Shown here one piece after another: positions 26,451 through 33,416 of a stretch of 33,416 nucleotides of DNA. A program made the translations under genes and the position numbers. Below the pieces are notes generated by a model. It saw nothing but the letters and a program-made list of their open reading frames with translations, made no database searches and had not been told where the DNA came from. The stretch is from positions 1 through 33,416 of the forward strand of contig DXDJ01000038.1 of assembly GCA_019115525.1 (NCBI GenBank). Direction: 5' to 3'. This DNA is from Candidatus Helicobacter avistercoris. GTDB taxonomy: Bacteria; Campylobacterota; Campylobacteria; Campylobacterales; Helicobacteraceae. Positions within the stretch are counted from its first letter, which is position 1. The number at the start of each line of letters is the position of its first letter.

Positions 26451-27025
26451 CTTACAATACTTTGATTTTCTCAATTTCAATTTTTGCACTCTGCTCTTGG
26501 CTTTTGCAACGCACTAGGTTTTGCTTTGCCCTAAGTCTGCTAGTAGTTTTGCTCTGCAATCTCCCTTTTATCCTCTCTTTGAGCGTTACTCAGTGGCTTG
26601 ATAGCCTCTGTGGTAACCCCAGCCTTTTCCTTGCTCTTCTCTCGCTTGGCTCGCTCCTCTCTCTTCCAAAAGCCCCACTTGCACTCTACTTTTTTCCCAG
26701 CTCTACCCCCCTACGCCTCAACATAAAGTCAAAAATATTTATTTTTGTCTTTGGTTTCATTCTCTTTTGGGGGAATATCAATTACCTATGGGGGTTTGAT
26801 CCATTTAATGCTGGATTTTACACTCAGATCCTCATAGCTTTGGCAGTCGTGATTTTGGGATATTTTATCCAGCCTTATCTTGGGGTTTTGTTTCTACTCT
26901 CTTGTGTTGGCTACCTTATCAAGGGAGGCAATATCTTCTCCTTTATGTGTGATGCACTTGTATGGCTCTATGCTCTGCTCTCTTTGCTTTTAGCTCCATT
27001 TGTGAGAAAAGATCGTGCGAAATAG
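26447..27025 (+). CDS. Small integral membrane protein paired with the sialidase-like protein
   Basis: A 192-residue, very hydrophobic protein with about six predicted membrane helices separated by short polar turns, and a basic C-terminus (FVRKDRAK). I recognise no family. The start ATG overlaps the previous stop as ATGA and has AAGGA six bases before it. Its 3' end overlaps mnmH by 11 bases. The tight coupling suggests a partner for the exported sialidase-like protein, such as an anchor or transporter; this is inference only. Confidence 0.75.
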   Translation: MTYNTLIFSISIFALCSWLLQRTRFCFALSLLVVLLCNLPFILSLSVTQWLDSLCGNPSLFLALLSLGSLLSLPKAPLALYFFPSSTPLRLNIKSKIFIFVFGFILFWGNINYLWGFDPFNAGFYTQILIALAVVILGYFIQPYLGVLFLLSCVGYLIKGGNIFSFMCDALVWLYALLSLLLAPFVRKDRAK

Positions 27026-27986
27026 ATTTATTATTGATGTGAGAAGCCCTAGAGAATATGCCTACTCTCACATCCCTCAAGCCCTCTCTTTCCCAGTGCT
27101 CAATGATCAAGAATATGAAGAGGTAGGAACCCTCTATCGTGCCAATACCTTTGAGGCAAAGCGAGTGGGAAGTATGTATATCTGTCAAAATATTGCAAAG
27201 CACCTCAAAAATGAAGAAATCTTTCACCCACGCAACAAACTCATTCTCTATTGTGCTAGAGGAGGACAGAGAAGTAAGAGCTTTTGGAGTATTCTCTCCT
27301 CTATTGGGTTTGATTGTGAAAGAATTGAGGGAGGATACAAATCCTATCGCAACGAGGTTTTAAACTACTTTTCCACTCCTCCTACTCAAAGCTTTATCAC
27401 ACTCTATGGCATGACAGGATGTGGGAAAAGTGAGCTTATAGAGCATTGCTCTTCTTGGAGTATTGATATTGAGGGGTTGAGCAAGCATTATGGCTCTAGC
27501 TTTGGGGATGAGGCAAATTCATTTGAAGGACAGCCGACAAATTCGATGTTTGAAAACCAGCTTTATGAAGAGCTTATGAGCAAACAAGGAGTGCTACTTG
27601 TAGAGGGGGAGAGCAAAAAACTTGGCAAGATCATCATCCCTACACCATTTTTTGAGAGTTATCACAATGGAGTGAGTGTGCAGGTTAGCTCAAGTTTGCA
27701 AAATCGCATCAAACGCATTGTAACAATGTATTCATCCATCAAAGAAGAGGATTTTCTCTCCTCACTCAACAAAATCAAGCCTTATATCAAAAAAGAATAT
27801 TTTGAGGAGATTTTGACCGAGTGGAAAAAAAGAGATTGTGAAAAAATCGCAGAAATCTTACTAGAGAAATATTATGACAGGGTCTATCGCCAAAAGCCTT
27901 GCAAATATCAAATTAGCTCTGATGATCTCACAAAAGCCATAGAGGAGATAGAAGAGATTAGGAGCGAGATTCTCCGCCAAATCTAA
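27015..27986 (+). CDS. mnmH: tRNA 2-selenouridine synthase
   Basis: A 323-residue protein with an N-terminal rhodanese domain, catalytic cysteine C80 in [12 protein letters not shown], and a P-loop domain with GMTGCGKS at 132-139. This pair marks MnmH (SelU/YbbB), which replaces sulfur with selenium at the wobble 2-thiouridine of some tRNAs, using geranylated tRNA as intermediate and selenophosphate as donor. It needs SelD, not in this window. It starts at GTG 27015 inside the membrane protein gene, with only a weak ribosome site. It overlaps the facing fabH by 29 bases. Confidence 0.92.
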   Translation: MRNRFIIDVRSPREYAYSHIPQALSFPVLNDQEYEEVGTLYRANTFEAKRVGSMYICQNIAKHLKNEEIFHPRNKLILYCARGGQRSKSFWSILSSIGFDCERIEGGYKSYRNEVLNYFSTPPTQSFITLYGMTGCGKSELIEHCSSWSIDIEGLSKHYGSSFGDEANSFEGQPTNSMFENQLYEELMSKQGVLLVEGESKKLGKIIIPTPFFESYHNGVSVQVSSSLQNRIKRIVTMYSSIKEEDFLSSLNKIKPYIKKEYFEEILTEWKKRDCEKIAEILLEKYYDRVYRQKPCKYQISSDDLTKAIEEIEEIRSEILRQI

Positions 27987-28962
27987 GAAGTGCAGATCCC
28001 CAAGTCAGTCCTCCACCAAAAGCATCAAGCAAGAGCAAATCTCCTTTTGCAAGCTTGCCACTTTCATAAACTTCATTGATTGCCATAGGGATAGAGGCGG
28101 CTGAAGTATTGCCAAACTTATCTACCGTAACCACCACTTGATCACTGCTAAAATCCAGCATCTCTCCCACCGCAGAGATGATTCGTAGATTTGCTTGATG
28201 AGGGATGAAATATTTGACTTCTTTGGAGGCAATCGCGTTTTTTGTCAAAATATGCTCTACATCATTTGCCAAAGTCTTCACGGCAAGCTTAAAAGTCTCA
28301 TTGCCTTTCATTTTGATAAACTGAAGATGGTTTGCCAAAGCTTCCACACTTGCAGGGGTGCGACTTCCACATGCAGGAGTGATAAGAAAATCACTATACT
28401 TTCCATTTGCACTAATATGCACATCTACAATCGCTTCATTGGGATCCTCAGTCGCACTCACTACTGAAGCTCCAGCCCCATCGCCAAAAAGCACACAAGT
28501 GCTTCTATCGCTAAAATCAAGCAAAGAACTGATTTTCTCACTTCCAATGATGAGGATGTTTTTGTACTCTCCGCTTTGGATAAATGCTTTTGCCATAGAG
28601 AGCAAATAAATATAACCCGTGCAAGCTGTTGTGATATCAAACGCAGGGACATTTTCGATTCCCAAATTATAAGAAGCGATACACGCAGTGGAAGGCATCC
28701 CGATATAGTCAGGACTAAGGGTTGCGACAATCACCATATCAATATCGCTTGGTTTAAGTCCAGCCCTCTTAATCGCTAGTTCTCCAGCTTTTGTAGCCAA
28801 ATCACTTGTTGCCTCAGAATCTTCTGCAAAATAACGCGTCTTAATCCCTGTGCGTTTTGTAATCCACTCATCGCTTGTATCTACGATTTTTTCAAGATCG
28901 ACATTACTCACACAGCGACTGGGCACATAAGAAGCGATGGATTTTAGTGAGGCATACAACAT
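27958..28962 (-). CDS. fabH: 3-oxoacyl-ACP synthase III
   Basis: A 334-residue thiolase-fold enzyme that starts fatty acid synthesis by condensing acetyl-CoA with malonyl-ACP. The catalytic triad is visible: C114 in [10 protein letters not shown], the histidine of [10 protein letters not shown] and the asparagine of KFGNTSAAS. The end has the [13 protein letters not shown] motif. It is last in the ndk operon, five bases after plsX, with GGGAG before its ATG. Its 3' end overlaps mnmH by 29 bases. Confidence 0.97.
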   Translation of the reverse strand: MLYASLKSIASYVPSRCVSNVDLEKIVDTSDEWITKRTGIKTRYFAEDSEATSDLATKAGELAIKRAGLKPSDIDMVIVATLSPDYIGMPSTACIASYNLGIENVPAFDITTACTGYIYLLSMAKAFIQSGEYKNILIIGSEKISSLLDFSDRSTCVLFGDGAGASVVSATEDPNEAIVDVHISANGKYSDFLITPACGSRTPASVEALANHLQFIKMKGNETFKLAVKTLANDVEHILTKNAIASKEVKYFIPHQANLRIISAVGEMLDFSSDQVVVTVDKFGNTSAASIPMAINEVYESGKLAKGDLLLLDAFGGGLTWGSALLRFGGESRS

Positions 28963-28967
28963 TTGAC

Positions 28968-29957
28968 TTACTCCCTAATGGTTTCAAAAGAAGTTTTTAT
29001 TTTATCGCAAACATCCGCATTGAGTGCATTGATTGCTTGATAAATTGCACATTCAATCGCTCTTGCATTGCTACTTCCATGGCTAATGATCACAGTCTTA
29101 TTCACTCCAAGCAATGGGGCTCCGCCGTATTCGGAGTGATCTACTCTTGCCTTAAGAGAGCCAAAAGCCTTTCTCATCATCCCTGCTCCAAGCATACTTA
29201 GCCAAGATTTTTTGATCTCCTGCTTGAGTATTTTGCTCACCGCACTTGCTACACCCTCACTTGCTTTGAGCACAAGATTCCCAACAAAACCATCACACAC
29301 AATCACATCGATACTGCCATCAAAGATATTTTTTCCTTCAACATTACCGATGAAGAAATCATATTTTTTTAGCAAAGAAAATGTTTCTTTGGTTAGCTCA
29401 TTGCCCTTGATATCCTCTTCGCCATTGGAGAGCAATCCTACTCTAGGATTTTGCACCCCCATCACGCCTTTGGCATATTCATACCCCATCAAGGCAAAAT
29501 CTACCAAATACTCAGGCTTGCAATCTGTGTTTGCTCCAGCATCAAGGATAAGGCTATATTTCCCCTCGATAGAGGTTGGCATCATTGTACAAATTGCTGG
29601 ACGAGAAACACCTTTGATCCTTCCAAGTCGCAATGTTGCAAGGCTCATCGTTGCTCCACTATGCCCTGCTGAGACAATCGCATCTGCCTCACCTTCTTTT
29701 ACAAGTTCCATTCCTACATAGATAGAGCTTTCCTTGCGTTTAGCAGAGCTTGATGCATGCTCTTCCATACGAATATAATCACTGCAGTGAATGACTTGGA
29801 TTTTTGATTTGAACTCTTGTGGGATAAATTTCTCAATCTCAGAGCTATCTCCTACAATGATAGGGGAAAAATCTCTGTGTCTAAGTGCAGAAATCAGACC
29901 TTCTATAATGGGTTGCACCCCATAGTCTCCCCCCATTGCATCCAAAACAATTTTCAT
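28968..29957 (-). CDS. plsX: Phosphate acyltransferase PlsX
   Basis: A 329-residue peripheral enzyme that converts acyl-ACP to acyl-phosphate for PlsY in phospholipid synthesis. The opening is [53 protein letters not shown] and [16 protein letters not shown] are complete family blocks. It sits between rpmF (six-base gap) and fabH, the common bacterial order. Confidence 0.97.
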   Translation of the reverse strand: MKIVLDAMGGDYGVQPIIEGLISALRHRDFSPIIVGDSSEIEKFIPQEFKSKIQVIHCSDYIRMEEHASSSAKRKESSIYVGMELVKEGEADAIVSAGHSGATMSLATLRLGRIKGVSRPAICTMMPTSIEGKYSLILDAGANTDCKPEYLVDFALMGYEYAKGVMGVQNPRVGLLSNGEEDIKGNELTKETFSLLKKYDFFIGNVEGKNIFDGSIDVIVCDGFVGNLVLKASEGVASAVSKILKQEIKKSWLSMLGAGMMRKAFGSLKARVDHSEYGGAPLLGVNKTVIISHGSSNARAIECAIYQAINALNADVCDKIKTSFETIRE

Positions 29958-29963
29958 TGTTTA

Positions 29964-30110
29964 TTAGTAGTTTCCTGAAAATTTATTGATTGTGTGAGGA
30001 AGTTTCCAGCTACCATCTTTATCTCTAATTGGCTTTGCCAAAGTGATTTTGTAATGTGTTCTTCTTTTAGCTGCTCTAGTTTTGCTCACTCTTCTCTTAG
30101 GTACTGCCAT
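29964..30110 (-). CDS. rpmF: Large-subunit ribosomal protein L32
   Basis: A 48-residue protein, [20 protein letters not shown] then [20 protein letters not shown], ending in two consecutive TAA stops. It has no zinc-binding cysteines, so it is the C-minus form. The ATG lies 14 bases inside the end of yceD. The yceD-rpmF-plsX-fabH order is classical in bacteria. Confidence 0.97.
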   Translation of the reverse strand: MAVPKRRVSKTRAAKRRTHYKITLAKPIRDKDGSWKLPHTINKFSGNY

Positions 30111-30471
30111 TTTTTTCTCCTTCTTTTATGTGATAATCCATTTTGATTGAGTTAATCTCGCTTTGCAAAATATACTCAAAATCAATAAAGCCATCAAAGA
30201 ATTCGATAACATCAAAATCTGTCATCAAATCACTTTGGCTTTGTGTATCCCAAACACCATTTGAGATATACAAAACCAAAGACTCATCCAAAGCCTTTTG
30301 ATACTCCTCACCACTTAAATCACAAACTAGAGTAATCTCTCCTCCCAAGCGTGCCTTAATCTCAAAGAGTTTAGAGGAGATTCGACTAACCTCTCCACTG
30401 AAAACTACCCCCTCACTCTCAAGAGAAAAACTCTTTGGAGTGGCAGTAATTTTTTTAAACTCGATTTTCAC
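30097..30471 (-). CDS. YceD/DUF177 family protein
   Basis: A 124-residue protein with the DUF177 layout: [30 protein letters not shown] in the middle, an acidic [15 protein letters not shown] segment, and a C-terminal domain before rpmF. The family is almost always encoded just before rpmF; a role in 23S rRNA handling is reported for some members. The first cysteine pair of the family is only partly kept here. It begins directly after the ndk stop and overlaps rpmF by 14 bases. Confidence 0.85.
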   Translation of the reverse strand: MKIEFKKITATPKSFSLESEGVVFSGEVSRISSKLFEIKARLGGEITLVCDLSGEEYQKALDESLVLYISNGVWDTQSQSDLMTDFDVIEFFDGFIDFEYILQSEINSIKMDYHIKEGEKNGST

Positions 30472-30885
30472 TTAGAGAATCTCGTGCCCATCAAAGAAGA
30501 ATGCCACCTCATTCTTTGCATTCTCCAAACTATCGCTCCCATGCACAGCATTAGCCTCAATACTCTGTGCAAAATCAGCTCTAATCGTGCCTTTATCCGC
30601 TTCTTTTGGATTGGTTGCGCCCATAAGCTCGCGGTTTTTAAGCACGGCATTTTCTCCCTCAAGCACCATCACAACCACAGGACCACTACTCATAAACTTC
30701 ACCAAATCTGCATAAAAAGGGCGATCTTTATGAACTGCATAAAAATCCTCAGCTTGCTTGGTGCTTAGATGAAGTTTTTTCATCCCTGCAATTCTCAAAC
30801 CATTGCTTTCAAAACGATCAATAATTTTTCCAATAAAACCTTTTGCTACGGCATCAGGCTTGATGATTGATAATGTCTGCTCCAT
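30472..30885 (-). CDS. ndk: Nucleoside diphosphate kinase
   Basis: A 137-residue cytoplasmic enzyme that balances nucleoside triphosphates through a phosphohistidine, H115 in [12 protein letters not shown]. Nucleotide-binding residues are in [27 protein letters not shown] and the [17 protein letters not shown] block. Length and motifs are normal. It opens the operon to fabH, with the promoter at 30920-30925; its stop is directly followed by the yceD start. Confidence 0.97.
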   Translation of the reverse strand: MEQTLSIIKPDAVAKGFIGKIIDRFESNGLRIAGMKKLHLSTKQAEDFYAVHKDRPFYADLVKFMSSGPVVVMVLEGENAVLKNRELMGATNPKEADKGTIRADFAQSIEANAVHGSDSLENAKNEVAFFFDGHEIL

Positions 30886-30919
30886 AGAACTCCATTGCTA
30901 AAACAAAATTAAATTTATG

Positions 30920-30925
30920 ATTATA
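30920..30925 (-). promoter_or_regulatory. -10 box for the ndk-fabH operon
   Basis: Perfect TATAAT on the minus strand, 34 bases before the ndk ATG. Confidence 0.5.
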
Positions 30926-30980
30926 TCGCTTAATTGGGCGAGTTTTGAGAAAAATTATAAAAAAGAGGGGAAAATATTTG

Positions 30981-30999
30981 CTTACCCACAAGGGGTAAG
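30981..30999 (-). terminator. Hairpin after the ferredoxin gene
   Basis: CTTACCC (30981-30987) pairs with GGGTAAG (30993-30999) with a five-base loop, seven bases after the ferredoxin stop. On the minus strand CAAATATTTT follows. A plausible terminator separating it from ndk. Confidence 0.55.
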
Positions 31000-31005
31000 A
31001 CTTAT

Positions 31006-31281
31006 TTAGCAAACTGGATGTGTTCCATCTCTTAGATCTGCACCAATAGAATCGCGGCTTACAGTTCCTACCGCACTCCATACAATGCATCCATCTGTTG
31101 GGCAAGCACTTGCACATGCAGGCTCATCATTGTGTCCTACACACTCAACGCACTTGTCAGGATACACATAGTATGTCCCTGTTCCCTCTGGATTATCATC
31201 ATCATCTACAATCGCACTTACTGGGCACTCATCGATACAAGAACCACAAGCAATACAAATATCAGTAATCTTTACAGACAT
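31006..31281 (-). CDS. fdxA: 2[4Fe-4S] ferredoxin, Alvin type
   Basis: A 91-residue ferredoxin. The first cluster site is CIACGSCIDECP (C9, C12, C15, C19). The second is CVECVGHNDEPACASACP (C44, C47, C56, C60), where the C-x2-C-x8-C-x3-C spacing is the hallmark of Allochromatium-type ferredoxins. A C-terminal extension of about 25 residues fits the same type. It likely serves low-potential electron transfer, for example with pyruvate or 2-oxoglutarate oxidoreductases. The site AAAGGAGAACAAA precedes the ATG. It sits between metK and ndk, each with its own promoter. Confidence 0.92.
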   Translation of the reverse strand: MSVKITDICIACGSCIDECPVSAIVDDDDNPEGTGTYYVYPDKCVECVGHNDEPACASACPTDGCIVWSAVGTVSRDSIGADLRDGTHPVC

Positions 31282-31335
31282 TTTGTTCTCCTTTTGGATT
31301 TTCAGGTTTAGATTCTCATTTTGAACCTGATCGTG

Positions 31336-31341
31336 AGTATA
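31336..31341 (-). promoter_or_regulatory. -10 box for the ferredoxin gene
   Basis: TATACT on the minus strand, 55 bases before the start codon, in the gap after metK. Confidence 0.4.
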
Positions 31342-31453
31342 GCCAAAGTTTATAGAAGTTTTAGGATTTTTTATACTTTTTCTTTGAGTTTTTTATCATT
31401 TTTTATATTTTTGTGAGAAGCACCCCCTCCCCCTTTTCTTATATATTTAATGT

Positions 31454-32611
31454 TTAGAATTTCAAGAAGTCCTTGATCGCCTCTACCTTATCTGTCTTCT
31501 CCCAGCTAAACTCGGGCAATTCTCTTCCAAAATGCCCATAAGCCGCTGTCTTCCGATAAATTGGGCGGAGCAAGTCAAGACTTTGGATGATCCCTTTTGG
31601 AGTAAGATTGAAGACATTTTTCACGCACTCACAGATCTTGCTATCTTCTACTTTTCCTGTGCCATGAGTATTGACAAGGATTGAAACTGGCTCAACCACA
31701 CCAATAGCATAAGCCACTTGCACAGTCGCCTTCTCACACACTCCACTTGCTACAAGATTTTTAGCTACATATCTTCCTGCATAAGCTCCGCTTCTATCTA
31801 CTTTACTAGGATCTTTTCCACTAAATGCTCCTCCACCATGAGGACAGCTACCACCATAAGTATCTACGATGATTTTTCTTCCTGTCAATCCTGCATCTCC
31901 CTGAGGACCACCGATGATGAATTGCCCAGTTGGATTGACAAAGTAGCGAATATCGCCTTTGAGGTATTCTTGAGGAATGTATTTATATACAATCTCTTCA
32001 ATCACTGCATCACGGATGTGCTGTTGGCTTACTTCTGGAGAATGCTGGGTAGAGATTACAATCGTATCAATCCCCACAGGTTTGCCATCTACATACTTGA
32101 TAGTTACTTGAGATTTTCCATCAGGACGCAAGAAAGGGAGTGTGCCATCCTTTCTCTTCTGAGCAAGTCCAAAGGTAAGTTGGTGGGCTAGGTGGATTGG
32201 CAAAGGCATAAGCACATCAGTTTCCCTACAAGCATAGCCAAACATCAATCCTTGATCTCCTGCTCCAATCTCTCCATCCTCTCTATCTACACCTTGATTG
32301 ATATCAGGGCTTTGCTCTCCTACGCCATTGAGAATCCCTGCACTTTTGTAATCAAAGCCATAAAGTGCATCGGTATAACCAATATCTCTGACTACCTCTC
32401 TTGCGATCTCTTGCATAGGAGCATAAGTGCTAGTCTTAAGCTCTCCTGCGATCACACAAAATCCATTGGATACCAAAGTCTCACAAGCCACCCTAGCCTT
32501 TGGATCACGCTCGATGATATAGTCCAAAATCGCATCGCTGATTTGATCAGCCATCTTATCTGGATGTCCCTCAGTTACAGATTCTGAAGTAAAGAGAAAT
32601 TCATTTTTCAT
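31454..32611 (-). CDS. metK: S-adenosylmethionine synthetase
   Basis: A 385-residue enzyme that joins methionine and ATP to make S-adenosylmethionine. Signatures: [30 protein letters not shown], the flexible [19 protein letters not shown] loop, and AVGVVEP-like [13 protein letters not shown] 32611 is chosen because GAGGTG lies six bases before it; an in-frame GTG at 32620 would fall inside that ribosome site. No SAM riboswitch is visible in the leader. It has its own promoter, divergent from ahpC. Confidence 0.97.
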   Translation of the reverse strand: MKNEFLFTSESVTEGHPDKMADQISDAILDYIIERDPKARVACETLVSNGFCVIAGELKTSTYAPMQEIAREVVRDIGYTDALYGFDYKSAGILNGVGEQSPDINQGVDREDGEIGAGDQGLMFGYACRETDVLMPLPIHLAHQLTFGLAQKRKDGTLPFLRPDGKSQVTIKYVDGKPVGIDTIVISTQHSPEVSQQHIRDAVIEEIVYKYIPQEYLKGDIRYFVNPTGQFIIGGPQGDAGLTGRKIIVDTYGGSCPHGGGAFSGKDPSKVDRSGAYAGRYVAKNLVASGVCEKATVQVAYAIGVVEPVSILVNTHGTGKVEDSKICECVKNVFNLTPKGIIQSLDLLRPIYRKTAAYGHFGRELPEFSWEKTDKVEAIKDFLKF

Positions 32612-32641
32612 TGAAAACACCTCGTATTTGAAATTTTTTGC

Positions 32642-32647
32642 ATTCTA
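32642..32647 (-). promoter_or_regulatory. -10 box for metK
   Basis: TAGAAT on the minus strand, 30 bases before the metK ATG. Confidence 0.45.
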
Positions 32648-32702
32648 TCCTATTTTTGATAAAGTTTTTGCTCATTTTTGCGTTTGTTAATCATTTTGCA
32701 CT

Positions 32703-32708
32703 TATAAT
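32703..32708 (+). promoter_or_regulatory. -10 box for ahpC
   Basis: Perfect TATAAT 61 bases before the ahpC start; the dyad at 32722-32736 follows where transcription would begin. Confidence 0.5.
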
Positions 32709-32721
32709 TCCACTTAGTAGT

Positions 32722-32736
32722 TGATAAAAATTATCA
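32722..32736 (+). promoter_or_regulatory. Operator-like palindrome in the ahpC leader
   Basis: TGATAA-AAA-TTATCA is a perfect 6-3-6 inverted repeat, just downstream of the -10 box. Fur-family boxes in this phylum are AT-rich dyads of this type, and PerR or Fur control ahpC in relatives. The named regulator is inference. Confidence 0.45.
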
Positions 32737-32769
32737 TCTATGAATTTTTATACTTACAAAGGATTAAAT

Positions 32770-33366
32770 ATGCTAGTAACAAAAAAAGCTCCTGATTTCA
32801 CAGCTACAGCTGTTCTAGGAAACAATCAAATCGTTGAGGATTTCCAACTCTCCAAAAATCTTGGAAAAAATGGCGCGGTTCTTTTCTTCTGGCCAAAAGA
32901 TTTTACTTTTGTATGCCCTTCAGAGATTATTGCTTTTGATAAGAGAGTAAAAGACTTTGAAGCAAAAGGGTTTAGTGTCATTGGTGTGTCAATCGATTCT
33001 GAGTTTGTTCATCTTGCATGGAAAAACACACCAATCGAGCAAGGTGGTATCGGACAAGTGCAGTTCCCAATGGTAGCTGATCTTACAAAAGAGATTTCAA
33101 GAGATTATGATATCCTCTTTGGAAATGCTGTGGCTTTGAGAGGTTCATTCCTCATTGATCGCAATATGATCGTTCGCCACGCAGTCATCAACGATCTCCC
33201 ACTTGGAAGAAATGTCGATGAAATGATCAGAATGGTAGATGCATTACTATTCTTTGAAGAGTATGGTGAGGTTTGCCCTGCTGGATGGCACAAAGGTGAC
33301 AAAGGGATGAAAGCCAATCCAGAAGGTGTAGCAGAATATCTCAAAAACAACGCCGATAAGCTCTAA
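32770..33366 (+). CDS. ahpC: 2-Cys peroxiredoxin, AhpC/TsaA
   Basis: A 198-residue peroxidase, the same length as H. pylori AhpC as I recall. The peroxidatic cysteine is C49 in DFTFVCPSE and the resolving cysteine C169 in EVCPAGW. It reduces peroxides and peroxynitrite, in relatives with thioredoxin as electron donor. The start is ATG 32770 behind AAAGGATTAAAT; an in-frame start at 32740 lacks a ribosome site. It is transcribed away from metK, with an operator-like palindrome in the leader. Confidence 0.97.
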   Translation: MLVTKKAPDFTATAVLGNNQIVEDFQLSKNLGKNGAVLFFWPKDFTFVCPSEIIAFDKRVKDFEAKGFSVIGVSIDSEFVHLAWKNTPIEQGGIGQVQFPMVADLTKEISRDYDILFGNAVALRGSFLIDRNMIVRHAVINDLPLGRNVDEMIRMVDALLFFEEYGEVCPAGWHKGDKGMKANPEGVAEYLKNNADKL

Positions 33367-33389
33367 TCCCTTATTTTAGGGGGTGGGAT
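33366..33389 (+). terminator. Possible terminator after ahpC
   Basis: ATCCC (33366-33370) can pair with GGGAT (33385-33389), with an alternative inner stem CCCT/AGGG. CTTTT follows two bases later. The stem is short and the window ends soon after. Confidence 0.4.
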
Positions 33390-33416
33390 ACTTTTGATTA
33401 AAATATTTTTTATATT

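Noticed and set aside
29212-29721. A 169-codon plus-strand open frame inside plsX
   Set aside because: Serine- and proline-rich antisense of a clearly conserved gene; a by-product of its codon use.
31718-32191. A 157-codon plus-strand open frame inside metK
   Set aside because: Antisense shadow of metK with no ribosome site or domain.
32612-32769. SAM riboswitch before metK
   Set aside because: The metK leader is only about 25 bases and AT-rich, too short for a known SAM-sensing fold.
1-33416. CRISPR arrays, tRNAs, insertion sequences, prophage or defence genes
   Set aside because: I saw no regular direct repeats, cloverleaf-like sequences, transposases, integrases or known defence domains.

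Overview
The window looks like core chromosome of a Campylobacterota (epsilonproteobacterial) bacterium, most likely a Helicobacter. The support is an AT-rich, densely overlapping gene layout, short AAGGA ribosome sites, -10 boxes of the TATAAT or TGnTAAAAT type with no clear -35, a CheA with a C-terminal receiver domain (CheAY), Helicobacter-style outer-membrane proteins, and the order ndk-yceD-rpmF-plsX-fabH that I recall from Helicobacter pylori. An intact argC, and mnmH for selenouridine, point to an enterohepatic or other non-pylori species. This is inferred from memory of gene content, not from a search.

Layout: (1) 33-815, an outer-membrane protein gene broken by two in-frame stops, then a small c-type cytochrome (916-1269). 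(2) 1254-7379, minus strand: nfu, an unknown gene, murE, panD, ybaB, a PDZ protein and ispA, with a CNNM/CorC-type transporter downstream on its own promoter. (3) yebC (plus) and ftsK (minus) meet tail to tail. (4) 11067-16928, minus strand: glmU, argC, an LpxH-like phosphoesterase, cheAY and cheW, mixing cell-envelope precursors, arginine synthesis and chemotaxis. (5) A HIT protein facing hemW. (6) The ribosomal alpha operon rpmJ-rpsM-rpsK-rpsD-rpoA-rplQ (18449-21349), divergent from uvrB. (7) A second, intact outer-membrane protein and a ZIP metal transporter. (8) A plus-strand cluster of a sialidase-like exported protein, a small membrane protein and mnmH (25320-27986). (9) The minus-strand fatty-acid/phospholipid operon ndk-yceD-rpmF-plsX-fabH. 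(10) A 2[4Fe-4S] ferredoxin, metK, and divergent ahpC.

Several genes work together. FabH and PlsX feed fatty acid and phospholipid synthesis. GlmU supplies UDP-GlcNAc to peptidoglycan and lipid A, where MurE and the LpxH-like enzyme act. CheAY and CheW form the chemotaxis core. MnmH modifies tRNA. Nfu and ferredoxin belong to Fe-S metabolism. AhpC handles peroxide and ZupT imports metal; both have similar TGATAA-type dyads near their starts.

There are no tRNAs, rRNAs, insertion sequences, prophage genes, CRISPR arrays or recognisable defence genes, and no gene-free stretch exceeds 300 bases. I found no clear new multi-gene system. The best leads are the uncharacterised sialidase-like/membrane-protein pair, the twice-interrupted outer-membrane gene, the shared operator-like dyads and a possible AUA start for ftsK.
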